Shown here: positions 25,912 through 34,687 of the stretch, piece by piece
Numbering within the stretch: position 1 is the stretch's first letter
Layout of the letters: every line of letters begins with the position of its first letter
Origin: Flaviflexus salsibiostraticola
GTDB lineage: Bacteria > Actinomycetota > Actinomycetes > Actinomycetales > Actinomycetaceae
Reading direction: 5' to 3'
Length of the DNA: 64,000 nucleotides
NCBI RefSeq assembly: GCF_003952265.1
Contig: NZ_CP034438.1
Coordinates: 1,860,001 to 1,924,000 of the forward strand
Notes under the pieces: generated by a model
What the model saw: the letters and a program-made list of their open reading frames with translations, nothing else
Databases searched by the model: none
What the model was told of the DNA's origin: nothing
Translations under genes and position numbers: made by a program

Positions 25912-27087
25912 CTAGTTCGCGAGCTGTTCGTGCTTGGATGTGCCGAACGCGGCCGTCACCCGGTCGAGGTACATGGCGAGGATGACGACGGCGATACCGG
26001 ACTCGGCGCCGAGGGAGATGTTGACCTGCGTCACCGACGTGTAGACGTCCTGTCCGAGGCCACCGGCGCCGACCATGCCGGCGATGACGACCATCGAGAG
26101 CGCGAGCATGATGACCTGGTTGACACCGCCCATGATCGTTGCGCGTGCCAGCGGCAGCTCGATCTGTCCGAGAATGCGACCGGGGTGCGCGCCGAAGGCG
26201 TGCGCCGCCTCGACAACCTCCTTGTCGACCTGCTTGATGCCGAGCTCGGTGAAGCGGACGGCGGGTGCGATCGAGAAGAGGATCGTGGCGACGATGCCGG
26301 GGACGACGCCGATGCCGAAGAGCACGACGAACGGGATGAGGTAGACGAAGGCGGGCATCGTCTGCAGGAAGTCGAGGATCGGTCGAACGGCGGTCGAGAC
26401 GGCACGGTTCTTGGCCGCGAGGATGCCGATCGGGATGCCGAGGATGATGGCGATGATGGACGCGACGAGGACGAGGGCGAAGGTTGACATCGCATTCGTC
26501 CACTGGTCGACGCCATAGATGACGGCGAAGCCGATGAGCGAGCCCAGCGCGAGACGCCAGCCCTTCGTCGCGAACGCGACGAGTACGAGGAGCGCTCCGA
26601 TCGTCCACTCTGGCAGGTTATCCACGCCGTGGATCATGGCGCCGTCCTCCGCCACCCCGTTGACGAGGAACCACTGGTCGATCGCGAAGGCGAGCGCGAG
26701 CGTGAAGATGACCGCGAGGGCGACCCGAAGGTTCGTCCAGAAGTAGGCGCCGACAGCAATGGCTGCGAAGACGATTGCCACGACCCACCACGGGAGGGCG
26801 AGGCCGCCGCCGGTGACGAATTCGTTGAGAAGGTATCCGAGTGCGACGGCGCCCGCGGTCGCGGCCCCTGCCTGCCAGCCCTTCCACAGGGCGAGGATGA
26901 TGACGAGGATGACGCCGATCGAGAGGAAGTCGGGGGTGGTGAGGAGGTTCGCGAGGAACCTGTACATCGGCAGGAGCAGATCGTCGGAGAGCCAGTCGAA
27001 GAGGCCCTTGAGATTCGCGGTCAGCCAGTCGACGGCGGACCGGGCCCAGGATCCGAGGGGGATCTCAAAGAGGAGTTCGTTGGACAT
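25912..27087 (-). CDS. proW: Glycine betaine/proline-type ABC transporter permease
   Basis: A 391-residue permease. The N-terminal half has extra hydrophobic segments that are unusual for the short OpuCB type and more like ProW. The C-terminal BPD_transp_1 domain carries the EAA-type loop AAHAFGAHPGRILGQIELPLA and then GGVNQVIMLALSMVVIAGMVGAGGLG. It overlaps the ATPase stop by one base (TGATG junction), so it is coupled to proV. Confidence 0.93.
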   Translation of the reverse strand: MSNELLFEIPLGSWARSAVDWLTANLKGLFDWLSDDLLLPMYRFLANLLTTPDFLSIGVILVIILALWKGWQAGAATAGAVALGYLLNEFVTGGGLALPWWVVAIVFAAIAVGAYFWTNLRVALAVIFTLALAFAIDQWFLVNGVAEDGAMIHGVDNLPEWTIGALLVLVAFATKGWRLALGSLIGFAVIYGVDQWTNAMSTFALVLVASIIAIILGIPIGILAAKNRAVSTAVRPILDFLQTMPAFVYLIPFVVLFGIGVVPGIVATILFSIAPAVRFTELGIKQVDKEVVEAAHAFGAHPGRILGQIELPLARATIMGGVNQVIMLALSMVVIAGMVGAGGLGQDVYTSVTQVNISLGAESGIAVVILAMYLDRVTAAFGTSKHEQLAN

Positions 27088-28364
27088 CAGTTCTTCTCCT
27101 CCGCATCGGCAGTGGGCTCTGAATCAACAGCTGAGGGGGCGCTCGCCGCAGAGGCGGCGCTGAGGTCGACAGGCATGACGACGTCATCCTGGCCGAGCGC
27201 ACGCAGCAGCGTGACGTTGGGGATAACGCCGAGCAGTCGATTGTCGTCAGAGACGACAGGGACCGTGAGTCGGTCGCCGGCGGCGGGGGCCACCACCTGG
27301 TTGAGCGGGGTGTCGGGGCCGACACCGGGGTGCATGGGGTGAATGAGGTCCTCGATTGAGTTGAGGCGCGGGTTCCTGCGCAGGGCTGAGACGATCTCAT
27401 CGACATAGACGGAGCCGACGAGGTGCCGCGATCCGCCCTCGGTCACCCAGCCGCCCGGCGAATCGATCTCCGCGAGCTTCTTGAGGATGACGTTGGGACC
27501 GTCGCCGCGGTACAGACGGGTGAGCGGCTTGACCATGATCGAGGAGGCGGTGATGACGCGGGACCGGTCGACGTCCTGGACGAATCGTTCGATGTAGTCG
27601 TTCGACGGGTTCGTGAGGATCTCCTCGGCCGTGCCGATCTGGTCGATCGAACCGTTCCGCATGACGGCGATGCGGTTGCCGACGAACATCGCCTCGTTGA
27701 GGTCGTGGGTGATGAAGATGATGGTGCGGCGCTTGACCTCCTGGATCTCGAGGAGCAGCTCCTGCATGTCCCGCCTGATCAGCGGGTCGAGCGCTGAGAA
27801 CGCCTCGTCCATGAGGAGGATCGGCGCATCCGCCGTCAGTGCGCGCGCCAGACCGACGCGCTGCCGCATACCGCCGGACAGTTCGGACGGGTAGTTGTTC
27901 TCCCAGCCCCGCAGGCCCGTCGTCTCGAGGGACTCAGCCGCCCTCTCGAGACGCTCTTCCTTCTTCACGCCCGCAATTTCAAGGGGGTACGCGGCGTTGT
28001 CGATGACAGTCCGGTGCGGCAGCAGTGCGAAGTGCTGGAACACCATCGACATCGAATCGGCGCGCAGCTTACGCACAGCCGACTTCGACATCGCGGTGAT
28101 CTCGTCATCTCCGATAAAGATTTTCCCGCCCGTCGCCGGTCCCAGAGCATTGAGTGTCCGCAGGAGCGTGGACTTGCCGGAGCCCGACAGTCCCATCACG
28201 ACAAAGATCTCGCCCGGTGCCACCTCGAAGCTCACATCGTTGACCGCGACGGTCACGTCCTCTGGAATCTCATCGAGGCTCGCGCCCTTCTGAAGCATCT
28301 TCGTCGCTTTGGCCGCGTCCTTTCCGAATACCTTGTAGACGCTTTCGCACCGAAGGCCCTTCAT
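27087..28364 (-). CDS. proV: Glycine betaine/proline-type ABC transporter ATPase with CBS domains
   Basis: A 425-residue ATPase beginning with the ProV-type lead YKVFGKDAAKATKMLQKG. Walker A is GLSGSGKST, the signature ELSGGMRQRVGLARAL, Walker B ILLMDEAFSALDP, and the switch His lies in FITHD. The region after about residue 280 contains a CBS pair, which in OpuA-type transporters senses ionic strength. A polar Ala/Ser tail ends the protein. It is the first gene of the operon proV-proW-proX2-proX1. Confidence 0.94.
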   Translation of the reverse strand: MKGLRCESVYKVFGKDAAKATKMLQKGASLDEIPEDVTVAVNDVSFEVAPGEIFVVMGLSGSGKSTLLRTLNALGPATGGKIFIGDDEITAMSKSAVRKLRADSMSMVFQHFALLPHRTVIDNAAYPLEIAGVKKEERLERAAESLETTGLRGWENNYPSELSGGMRQRVGLARALTADAPILLMDEAFSALDPLIRRDMQELLLEIQEVKRRTIIFITHDLNEAMFVGNRIAVMRNGSIDQIGTAEEILTNPSNDYIERFVQDVDRSRVITASSIMVKPLTRLYRGDGPNVILKKLAEIDSPGGWVTEGGSRHLVGSVYVDEIVSALRRNPRLNSIEDLIHPMHPGVGPDTPLNQVVAPAAGDRLTVPVVSDDNRLLGVIPNVTLLRALGQDDVVMPVDLSAASAASAPSAVDSEPTADAEEKN

Positions 28365-28837
28365 CTACTATCTCCACTCGTACGGTTCATATTCTTCTTA
28401 CTCGTTCGTGAACTGGGGCACAAAAATCACATACCTCACAGACCTTAACCAGAGTCCCAGCATCGGGACCTCACATCAAGTAACGATTTTGTAACGAAAC
28501 TGGGGTTCGATTCTGGGATATCCCTGGGATAACAGGCTTTGTGGCGAAGGCCGAGCTCGCTCAGTTTTCGTAAATTGTGATCCATGAGACGAATGTTCAT
28601 TCATGTTTTCAAGGTATATGCGACGATTATGCGCCCACATTGCCGGGCTGTGGCGGGGATCGCGCCGTGAAATGAGCCCGCCGAGCGAGGCTCAAATGGC
28701 GAGGCAGGGGTGTAGGGCTCGCCCTTGGCTCTATTTTATGCAACTAGGTCAGCGCCGTGGGCAGCGGGAGCGTCTGCACTCGCGATCGCTGACTAACGGG
28801 AGCGAGTTTCCTCAAATGATCGTCGGGAAACGGTAAA
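28365..28837. promoter_or_regulatory. Upstream region of the proV operon with paired 11-bp-spaced repeats
   Basis: About 470 bases of lower GC content upstream of the divergent side of proV. GTAACGA occurs at 28480 and 28491, and CTGGGATA at 28513 and 28524; each pair is spaced by 11 bp, about one helical turn, as expected for a regulator bound on one face. A 77-codon plus-strand ORF at 28603-28836 is Arg-rich with no ribosome site and is not called. Confidence 0.4.
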
Positions 28838-28876
28838 GAGGCGGATGTTCGGGAGGTGCTCTCGAACATCCGCCTC
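28838..28876 (-). terminator. Terminator downstream of the DUF2510 gene
   Basis: A perfect 14-bp stem (GAGGCGGATGTTCG / CGAACATCCGCCTC) with an 11-base loop, 35 bp past the stop at 28912. Confidence 0.85.
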
Positions 28877-28911
28877 GCCATGGACGACTCGGCCGGCAAC
28901 AAGGGTGATCT

Positions 28912-29556
28912 TTAGGGCGACCCGAAGCCGTAGGTGTACTGGCTGGTGGTCCAGTTCATCGTCGCGTTGTAGTTGTAGCCGGATTGTGAACCGTTTTCGT
29001 CGGGCTCCGTCGTGATGACAAAGCAGTCGAAGACGGTTGTCTGTTCTGCAAGATCGTCGAGTGAGCCTCCGGCGACCGGCGAGCAGATCGCTTCCAGGAT
29101 CGGCCCGTCGATCAGTCCGCTCGCGGCGTGCTCTTCGGCCATTGTCACTATGCTGGCCTCGATCTCATCAACACTGTCTCGTCGTGCGTCCCGTTCCTGT
29201 TCCTGCCGGCGCTCCGCGCGCTCCTCTTCTTCTCGGACGCGCTCAGCCTCCTCGGCCGCCTCGATGCTGGCGGCCTCCTCTGCGGCCGCGATGCTGGCGG
29301 CCTCCTCTGCGCGGGCAGACTCCTCTGCCAGAGCACGGTCTCGATCGGCCTTGAACATGAGGCCCACAATAATGAGGCCCACAATGACGGCTGATGCGAT
29401 GCCTGCCACCAGCCATGCTCGGACGCGGCGAGAGTTGCCCTGTCGGCCCGACTCCGGCGCCGGGATCGACAGCCATGTCGTTCCATCCCAATAACGCTGA
29501 ACTCCGTCCGGTCCGGGATACCAGCCCGGCTCCGCAAGGCCGTTTTTGTTCTCCAT
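28912..29556 (-). CDS. DUF2510-domain membrane protein with charged coiled coil
   Basis: A 214-residue protein. The N-terminal segment GLAEPGWYPGPDGVQRYWDGTTW is a DUF2510 domain, found in many actinobacterial membrane proteins. One membrane helix (about residues 48-68) follows, then a very acidic Ala/Glu/Arg-rich coiled coil of about 60 residues and a C-terminal domain with two Cys (EAICSPV, VFDCFVI) that could form a disulfide outside the cell. ATG 29556 has AGAGGG upstream. Function is unknown. Confidence 0.85.
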   Translation of the reverse strand: MENKNGLAEPGWYPGPDGVQRYWDGTTWLSIPAPESGRQGNSRRVRAWLVAGIASAVIVGLIIVGLMFKADRDRALAEESARAEEAASIAAAEEAASIEAAEEAERVREEEERAERRQEQERDARRDSVDEIEASIVTMAEEHAASGLIDGPILEAICSPVAGGSLDDLAEQTTVFDCFVITTEPDENGSQSGYNYNATMNWTTSQYTYGFGSP

Positions 29557-29728
29557 GAGTGCCCTCTCTTGCGGTGGATGTCCGCCAGTCGCCTTTGACA
29601 CTCCGAGTATGTCAGCTGGTGAGGAACAAAACTGGCATTGAATCGGCGGCTCCTGCGATGCCGATTGAGCCGGGAACGGAAGATCCCCTCAGGCAATGCC
29701 TGAGGGGATCTCGCTGGTGATAGTCACC

Positions 29729-29804
29729 TGGCGCGCCCGGAGGGATTCGAACCCCCAACCTTCTGATCCGTAGTCAGATGCTCTATCCGTTGAGCTACGG
29801 GCGC
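29729..29804 (-). tRNA. tRNA-Arg (anticodon ACG)
   Basis: On the minus strand the 7-bp acceptor stem GCGCCCG / CGGGCGC, D-arm AGCTCAACGGATAGAGC, anticodon loop CTACGGA and T-arm GGGTTCGAATCCC are all present. The discriminator base is G and the terminal CCA is encoded. Confidence 0.97.
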
Positions 29805-29938
29805 CAGTCACTGGGACGTCATTCATCATAACGCGCTTTCTGCAGACTATGCGAATCGCGGATAGATGAAAGCGGTCACGATTTCTTAGGCCGCGTCGGA
29901 GTCGGTGTCCGTTCGAGCCCGACGCGGCCCGGAGCGGA

Positions 29939-31216
29939 TCAGCCGATCGCGCCGAGTGCCTTGGCCAGCAGGGGCCGGATCGGGGCCTCCCACGTGCCGA
30001 CGAGCTCCTCGACATCGCCCTTGAACTGTCGCTTGAAGTGGAGGACACCAGCGTCGGAGGCATCCTCGGTGAAGTCGCCCGTGATGCCGAAGGTGTTGTA
30101 GCGGTCGATTCCGTGCTCGACCGCCCATTCCAACATGGCGCGGTGGACGAGGTAGATGCCGTAGTACGACTGGTACTCCCGGTAGGAGCCGGAGAGGAGA
30201 TAGACGAGCTCGTTCGGGCAGGCGATGAAGAGAGATCCGGCGAGCACGATCTCGTTGCCAGCCGTCGCTCGGTGAGAGCGGGTCTCCTCGGCGCGGCGCT
30301 CGAGCACCTCACGTCGCGATTTCGCCTCGTTGCGGGCGGTGCGCTGCTTCTTCGCGAGGTTCTTCCCCTCCGCCTCGAGAGCCTGCTCGTGCTCGTCAAC
30401 AGCGGCGACCTTGGCGGTGAGCTCGGCGGTCTCGGTGGCGATACCGGCGAGGTAGTCGTCGCAGTTGAGGACCGCGACCGGTGCGAACACCTTGTCGGGG
30501 CTGACTCGCTTCATCCCCTGGTAGAACGACATGGCGCCTGTGGAGATCTCCTGCATCTGCGACCGGTCGGCGGTGTGGGAGAGGATGTCCTCAAGGATGT
30601 GGAACTCGTCGGCCTCGAGGAACCTGACCTCGACACCCGGGGTCCCCGCCCGGTTGAAGCCGGTGCGGACGACCTGATCGACGGACTTCGTCAGGTCCTT
30701 GAACGACATGCCGGCGATGTCCTTCGTGTAGAAGAAGCGGGCCTGAATGTCGGCCGACTCGTAGAACTCCTTCTGAAGGTTCGTGATCCCGAGCTCCGCC
30801 ATCGCCGCCTTGAACGTGCTCGCGACGGGATTCGGCCCGGTTGGAGTGATGTCGTCATAGAACCGCTCCGCAAGGAGCGGATTGAAGCGCAGCGCCAGCA
30901 TCCGCCGGTCCTTCTTGAGGTGGGTGATGAGGCTCTCGAAGAAGAACGTGACGAGCCGACGGTCGGAATAGTCCATGACCGGGCCGTAGGCAATATTCGC
31001 CCGCGTGAAAGCCCTCTTCCAGGGCTGATGGCGCACGAGGGCTGCGGCGACGACTCGCTCCTGCCCGTCGACCGTGTCGACAACCCCAACTTCGTGGACC
31101 TCGGTACCCTCGCCGCGGCGCTGCTCCGCATAGAGCGGCAGCTGGGGGAAGAGCACACGCTCCTGCTCCTCAACGAAGCGGGCGTATGCGGACTGGGACA
31201 GGCGGGTGAATCGCAT
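29939..31216 (-). CDS. FemAB/MurM-like aminoacyltransferase
   Basis: A 425-residue protein of the FemX/FemAB family, which uses aminoacyl-tRNA to add amino acids to lipid II or the peptidoglycan stem peptide. The first GNAT-like half has ANIAYGPVMDYSD and LALRFNPLL; the second has GSLFIACPNELVYLLSGSYREY and WAVEHGIDRYNTFGITGDF. Between them is a charged helical hairpin (about residues 275-325), as in FemA/FemX structures. The ATP-grasp gene lies immediately upstream on the same strand, so the two may jointly make the interpeptide bridge. The amino acid is not predictable. Confidence 0.9.
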   Translation of the reverse strand: MRFTRLSQSAYARFVEEQERVLFPQLPLYAEQRRGEGTEVHEVGVVDTVDGQERVVAAALVRHQPWKRAFTRANIAYGPVMDYSDRRLVTFFFESLITHLKKDRRMLALRFNPLLAERFYDDITPTGPNPVASTFKAAMAELGITNLQKEFYESADIQARFFYTKDIAGMSFKDLTKSVDQVVRTGFNRAGTPGVEVRFLEADEFHILEDILSHTADRSQMQEISTGAMSFYQGMKRVSPDKVFAPVAVLNCDDYLAGIATETAELTAKVAAVDEHEQALEAEGKNLAKKQRTARNEAKSRREVLERRAEETRSHRATAGNEIVLAGSLFIACPNELVYLLSGSYREYQSYYGIYLVHRAMLEWAVEHGIDRYNTFGITGDFTEDASDAGVLHFKRQFKGDVEELVGTWEAPIRPLLAKALGAIG

Positions 31217-31240
31217 ACGCCTATTGTGCCCAGAATGCGA

Positions 31241-32494
31241 TCAGAACGCAGTATCGGAGGGGCTCGGGTACGAGGAGATGAGGCTGCGCAGCTGATTGAA
31301 GTCCGCGGCATAGCGGTAGGCGAACCGCTTGACGTTCGGATCTTTCCAGTAGGAGAGCGGGTGAACGGGAGGGCGGCGCAGCATGAGCGACATGAGGTGG
31401 CGGCGCAGCTTCCTGTCGCGGACCCAGCGCAGGATCGTGAGGGGCGGAACGAAGGCGTAGATCCCCTCGCGGTCACCCACCCGCGGGGTGAGGGCGATGC
31501 CATCGATGAAGTCGGCGACCATCGCGCGCGTGAGATTCACTCCGCCCACTGCCGCGTAGTAGGAGCCTCGACCCCAGCGGGGGTTGACGTCGAGCACGTA
31601 GGGCTCGCCGGTGCGGGAGTCGATCTTGATATCGATCGCGAAGAAGCCCCGCAGGTCCAGAGCGGCGATGACGTTCTCGGCGATGCTGCGGAGCTCCGGG
31701 TTGTCGATGACGTGGATGATGCCGGCGTTGCCGATGAAGGAGGACTGGTGGAGGCCGAGGATCTGGCGGCCCATGGAGATGCCGGTCACGGTGCCGCGTG
31801 AATCGACGTATCCGGAGGCGATCCACGAGTACGTATCGTCGCCGACGACCATGTCCTGGACGAGCATGGTGCCCGTGAAGCCCGCTCCCTCGATCATCGT
31901 GAGGATCGACAGTGCCTCTTCGACGGTCTCTGCCGTGTAGACCTTGCGCTGGCCGGTGAACTGGAGACGGCCGAAGGCGGTGCCGCCCTCCTTCGGCTTG
32001 ATGACAGCCGGAAACGTGATCTCCGCGAGGCCGGCCGACCAGACCGCCCGGTCCTCGCTGAGGTTGGCCTCGACCGTCGTGACCGTGGGCAGTCCGAGAG
32101 ATGAACAGACCTCGTTGAGGACGCCTTTGTCGGTGGCCCGCTCGACGACGTCGTTCGACGCGAGGGGAATGATGTAGCCGGCCGCCTCGAGCTCGCTGCG
32201 GTGGCGGACGACGAGGTCGACGTCGCGGTCCATGAACGGCATGAGGATGGGGGTGCGATCCGTGTCGGCGATGTCGATGAGCGTCTTGATCATGAGCTCG
32301 TCGTCGAGCGTGCCGCCGCGGCCGACGTAGACGTTGTCGATGATCGACGAGTAGGAGATCGACCCTCTTGACAGGCCGGAAACGGTGACTGACCTGCACC
32401 CGAACGCCTCATGGAACATTCGGGCGCACGAATAGGTGCCGACGTCGGTGCCGAGAAGAACGGGCATGAGCTCCGGCCGGGGTGTAGAAGTCAT
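31241..32494 (-). CDS. ATP-grasp ligase, D-aspartate-ligase-like
   Basis: A 417-residue ATP-grasp protein. The nucleotide-binding Lys lies in FPAVIKPKEGGTAFG, and the metal-binding Asn/Asp segment is FFAIDIKIDSRTGEPYVLDVNPRWGRGSYY. It resembles carbamoyl-phosphate-synthase-like carboxylate-amine ligases, including the D-aspartate ligase that attaches D-Asp to the peptidoglycan stem Lys. It is the upstream partner of the FemAB-like gene, with a 24-bp gap. A cell-wall role is inferred from that pairing; other amide ligase functions are possible. Confidence 0.78.
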   Translation of the reverse strand: MTSTPRPELMPVLLGTDVGTYSCARMFHEAFGCRSVTVSGLSRGSISYSSIIDNVYVGRGGTLDDELMIKTLIDIADTDRTPILMPFMDRDVDLVVRHRSELEAAGYIIPLASNDVVERATDKGVLNEVCSSLGLPTVTTVEANLSEDRAVWSAGLAEITFPAVIKPKEGGTAFGRLQFTGQRKVYTAETVEEALSILTMIEGAGFTGTMLVQDMVVGDDTYSWIASGYVDSRGTVTGISMGRQILGLHQSSFIGNAGIIHVIDNPELRSIAENVIAALDLRGFFAIDIKIDSRTGEPYVLDVNPRWGRGSYYAAVGGVNLTRAMVADFIDGIALTPRVGDREGIYAFVPPLTILRWVRDRKLRRHLMSLMLRRPPVHPLSYWKDPNVKRFAYRYAADFNQLRSLISSYPSPSDTAF

Positions 32495-32621
32495 ATTCTG
32501 AGTGTGCCACAGCGGATACGGGACCCAGGCGCGGCCCGCTTTCCGCTGTCGGTCACAATGGCTCGGTCACCCAATGACCGTCCATTACCATGTTGCATAT
32601 TCAACTACGAGATGGGCGGCT

Positions 32622-33257
32622 ATGAGCACGAACCTCACAATCGATCTGTGGACCGACCTGGTCTGTCCTTTCTGCTACATCGGTGAGGCGCGCCTCCAGA
32701 GCGCGCTCGAGGCGGAGGGCGTGACGGCTGAGATCCACATCCGCTCCTTCGAGCTCGACCCGGGCATTCGCGAGCCCGTCGGCAGCGTCGACCGGCTCGT
32801 CGCGAACAAGGGCATGCCCCGCGAAGACGTCGAGCGGATGGAGGGCCAGCTCAAGCAGATGGCGGAGGGTGAAGGTCTCACCTACGAGACGGATCGCCTC
32901 ATGGGGACGACGATCCCCGTGCATCTCATCGCCCAGTACGCCAACCAGCAGGGCCTCGAGGTGGGGGAGAGATTCTTCCGCGAGATCCAGACCGCCTACT
33001 TCTCGGGGGAGATCAACCCCTTCAACGATGAGGAGCTCATCGACTTCGCCGAGCGCAGCGGCCTCGACCGCGAAGGGGCCACGGCTGCGCTCCAGGACCG
33101 GGAGCTCCTCAACATCGTGCGCGGCGACCAGCAGATCGCCCACAAGCTCGCAGTCTCCGGCGTCCCCTACATCCTCCTCAACAAGAGGCTCGCCATCCCC
33201 GGTGCCGTGGCTCCCGAGCGCTTCCGTGAGGCGATCAGGCAGGCGGTCGCACTGTGA
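32622..33257 (+). CDS. DsbA-family (FrnE-like) oxidoreductase
   Basis: A 211-residue thioredoxin-fold protein with no signal peptide. The active-site motif is CPFC in LWTDLVCPFCYIGEARL, near residue 15. The rest is the helical insertion and C-terminal GVPYILLNKRLAIPGAVAPERF with the cis-Pro loop (SGVPY), as in FrnE proteins. FrnE-type enzymes are cytoplasmic disulfide isomerases. ATG 32622 follows an unusual gap rather than a strong ribosome site. Its stop overlaps a GTG that opens a small downstream ORF. Confidence 0.92.
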   Translation: MSTNLTIDLWTDLVCPFCYIGEARLQSALEAEGVTAEIHIRSFELDPGIREPVGSVDRLVANKGMPREDVERMEGQLKQMAEGEGLTYETDRLMGTTIPVHLIAQYANQQGLEVGERFFREIQTAYFSGEINPFNDEELIDFAERSGLDREGATAALQDRELLNIVRGDQQIAHKLAVSGVPYILLNKRLAIPGAVAPERFREAIRQAVAL

Positions 33258-33388
33258 CCGACTTCGACTTCACGCAGATCATCACCGTCGATGCCGAGGG
33301 TGACGTCTGCGGTCCGGACGGTTGCCTTCCAGCTGAGGGGCCCGATAAGTCTGTGACAGAATCCGTCGGCGACGGGCAGAATTCCTAG
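33254..33388 (+). CDS. Small 44-residue protein coupled to the FrnE-like gene
   Basis: GTG at 33254 overlaps the upstream stop (GTGA), giving a 44-residue acidic peptide starting VTDFDFTQIITVDAEGD and containing CGPDGC. The Cys pair next to a thiol oxidoreductase suggests a redox partner, substrate or metal-binding peptide. The stop TAG overlaps the stop of the convergent gene within CTAG. I do not recognise a family; translation is inferred from the overlap and the in-frame coding bias. Confidence 0.5.
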   Translation: MTDFDFTQIITVDAEGDVCGPDGCLPAEGPDKSVTESVGDGQNS

Positions 33389-33813
33389 GCGGCCGCAGCG
33401 ACCGATTCTTGAGGTTCTCGGATGATCAGGCGCACGGCGAAGCGCGCGAGCGTCAGCTTGGCGATGAGGACCGTGACGGCGTAGAAGCCTCCGAGCGAGA
33501 CCGAGCCGGCGAAAGCCGCCTCAGTTGCCCAGAGGATGACAAATTTGCTCCCCGGCAGCAGGAGGAGGATCGCGACGCCCGCGACCGCTCGGGCTGCGAG
33601 GGTATGTGCGCCCGTCAGTCGAGCGACCGCCCGCTTCTTCGCTGACATGATGATCTCGAGGGCGACTTTCATGAGAAGCGCCGTCAGGAGAGTCAGTGAG
33701 AAGGACTCGGAGATGACCTGGGGGAGCAGCTGGACGAACAGTCCGAGGACGACGACGTAGACGAGGATGTCGACGAGGTCGACAGCCCGGATGCTCAGTC
33801 GGTGCGCGACCAT
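33385..33813 (-). CDS. Small integral membrane protein
   Basis: A 142-residue protein with about four membrane segments (LVDILVYVVVLGLFVQLLP, LTLLTALLMKVALEII, AGVAILLLLPGSKFVILW, GFYAVTVLIAKLTLA) and basic connecting loops. The layout resembles PsiE-like small membrane proteins, but I cannot name a family. It converges on the small ORF at 33254-33388. Confidence 0.75.
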   Translation of the reverse strand: MVAHRLSIRAVDLVDILVYVVVLGLFVQLLPQVISESFSLTLLTALLMKVALEIIMSAKKRAVARLTGAHTLAARAVAGVAILLLLPGSKFVILWATEAAFAGSVSLGGFYAVTVLIAKLTLARFAVRLIIREPQESVAAAA

Positions 33814-34042
33814 GGCACCTCGATTCAGTGCGTGCTCTCTGACCAGCTGCGAGGGCTGTGCGCTCCACTGTACTCCTGCGATAAATCCTGCTGAAGCCCT
33901 CCTGTGACCCTTCGGAACGAGCAGTGATCCGTGCGCCCAGCGGGGAGCACCCGCGGCGGCGGGAAACCGGCCGCGTGTTTTCCTAGGAGCCGCCGAGGGA
34001 AGATGCGGCTAGGCTTCTGTACCAAAGCACGAGGGGCACATC

Positions 34043-34678
34043 ATGTCGAACAACTTGAATGGCACAAGCATCTACGCCGCGATCCCCGAGCGGGGTCAGC
34101 AGGTCCAGCCGCTCGCCGCCGGTGACTTGGTGGACGTGCGGGTTCTCGCCCGTGAACGATTCGCCCTCTTCGCCGAGCGTCCTGGTGGCCGCATCATCCA
34201 CGCCGATCTGCCCGGTGCCAAGGACTATCCGGAATGGCCTTCCCTCATGTTCCGCTGCCTCATCGTCGGAGAGACGATCCTCCGCGTCGTCGAAGAGCTT
34301 CCCGATTGGCTGGTCTTCGGCCCGCGCGGCAAGGCGATCGAGGATCTCGTCGACCAGTACCTCTTCCTCGACGATCAGGGCAAAGCCTCCTACCACGGGG
34401 TGGAGCGACTCGGTCGATCGGCGCTTCGCGACTACGCCATGGAGGAGGAGAACGGAGATGCGTTCATTGAGTCCGTCTTCGACGGAACCGTCTACGGCGG
34501 CGAGTACGGAATGGCGTGCCGCGCACTGTACTTCCTCGCCAACTCCTCCTCCGCGCAGGGACCGCTCGCACTCGCCATCGCCATCGTTCTCCGTGATGGG
34601 CTCGGCGAGCACGCCTACCAACGGATCGTGGAACCCTACCGCGAGGCCGGTATCCCCTTCATGGAGCGCGTCGAATAG
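34043..34678 (+). CDS. Hypothetical soluble protein
   Basis: A 211-residue acidic protein without membrane segments or familiar motifs. It begins MSNNLNGTSIYAAIPERG; a Trp/Phe-rich stretch PEWPSLMFRCLIVGETILRVVEELPDWLVFGP lies near residue 65, and YGGEYGMACRALYFLANSSS near 150. ATG 34043 is preceded by GAGGGG at a reasonable distance. It converges on the ABC exporter gene with a 9-bp gap. No function is proposed. Confidence 0.72.
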   Translation: MSNNLNGTSIYAAIPERGQQVQPLAAGDLVDVRVLARERFALFAERPGGRIIHADLPGAKDYPEWPSLMFRCLIVGETILRVVEELPDWLVFGPRGKAIEDLVDQYLFLDDQGKASYHGVERLGRSALRDYAMEEENGDAFIESVFDGTVYGGEYGMACRALYFLANSSSAQGPLALAIAIVLRDGLGEHAYQRIVEPYREAGIPFMERVE

Positions 34679-34687
34679 TCGGCCGCC

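Noticed and set aside
28603..28836. A 77-codon ORF upstream of proV
   Set aside because: Arg-rich, no ribosome site, no motif, and it ends inside the approach to a terminator hairpin.
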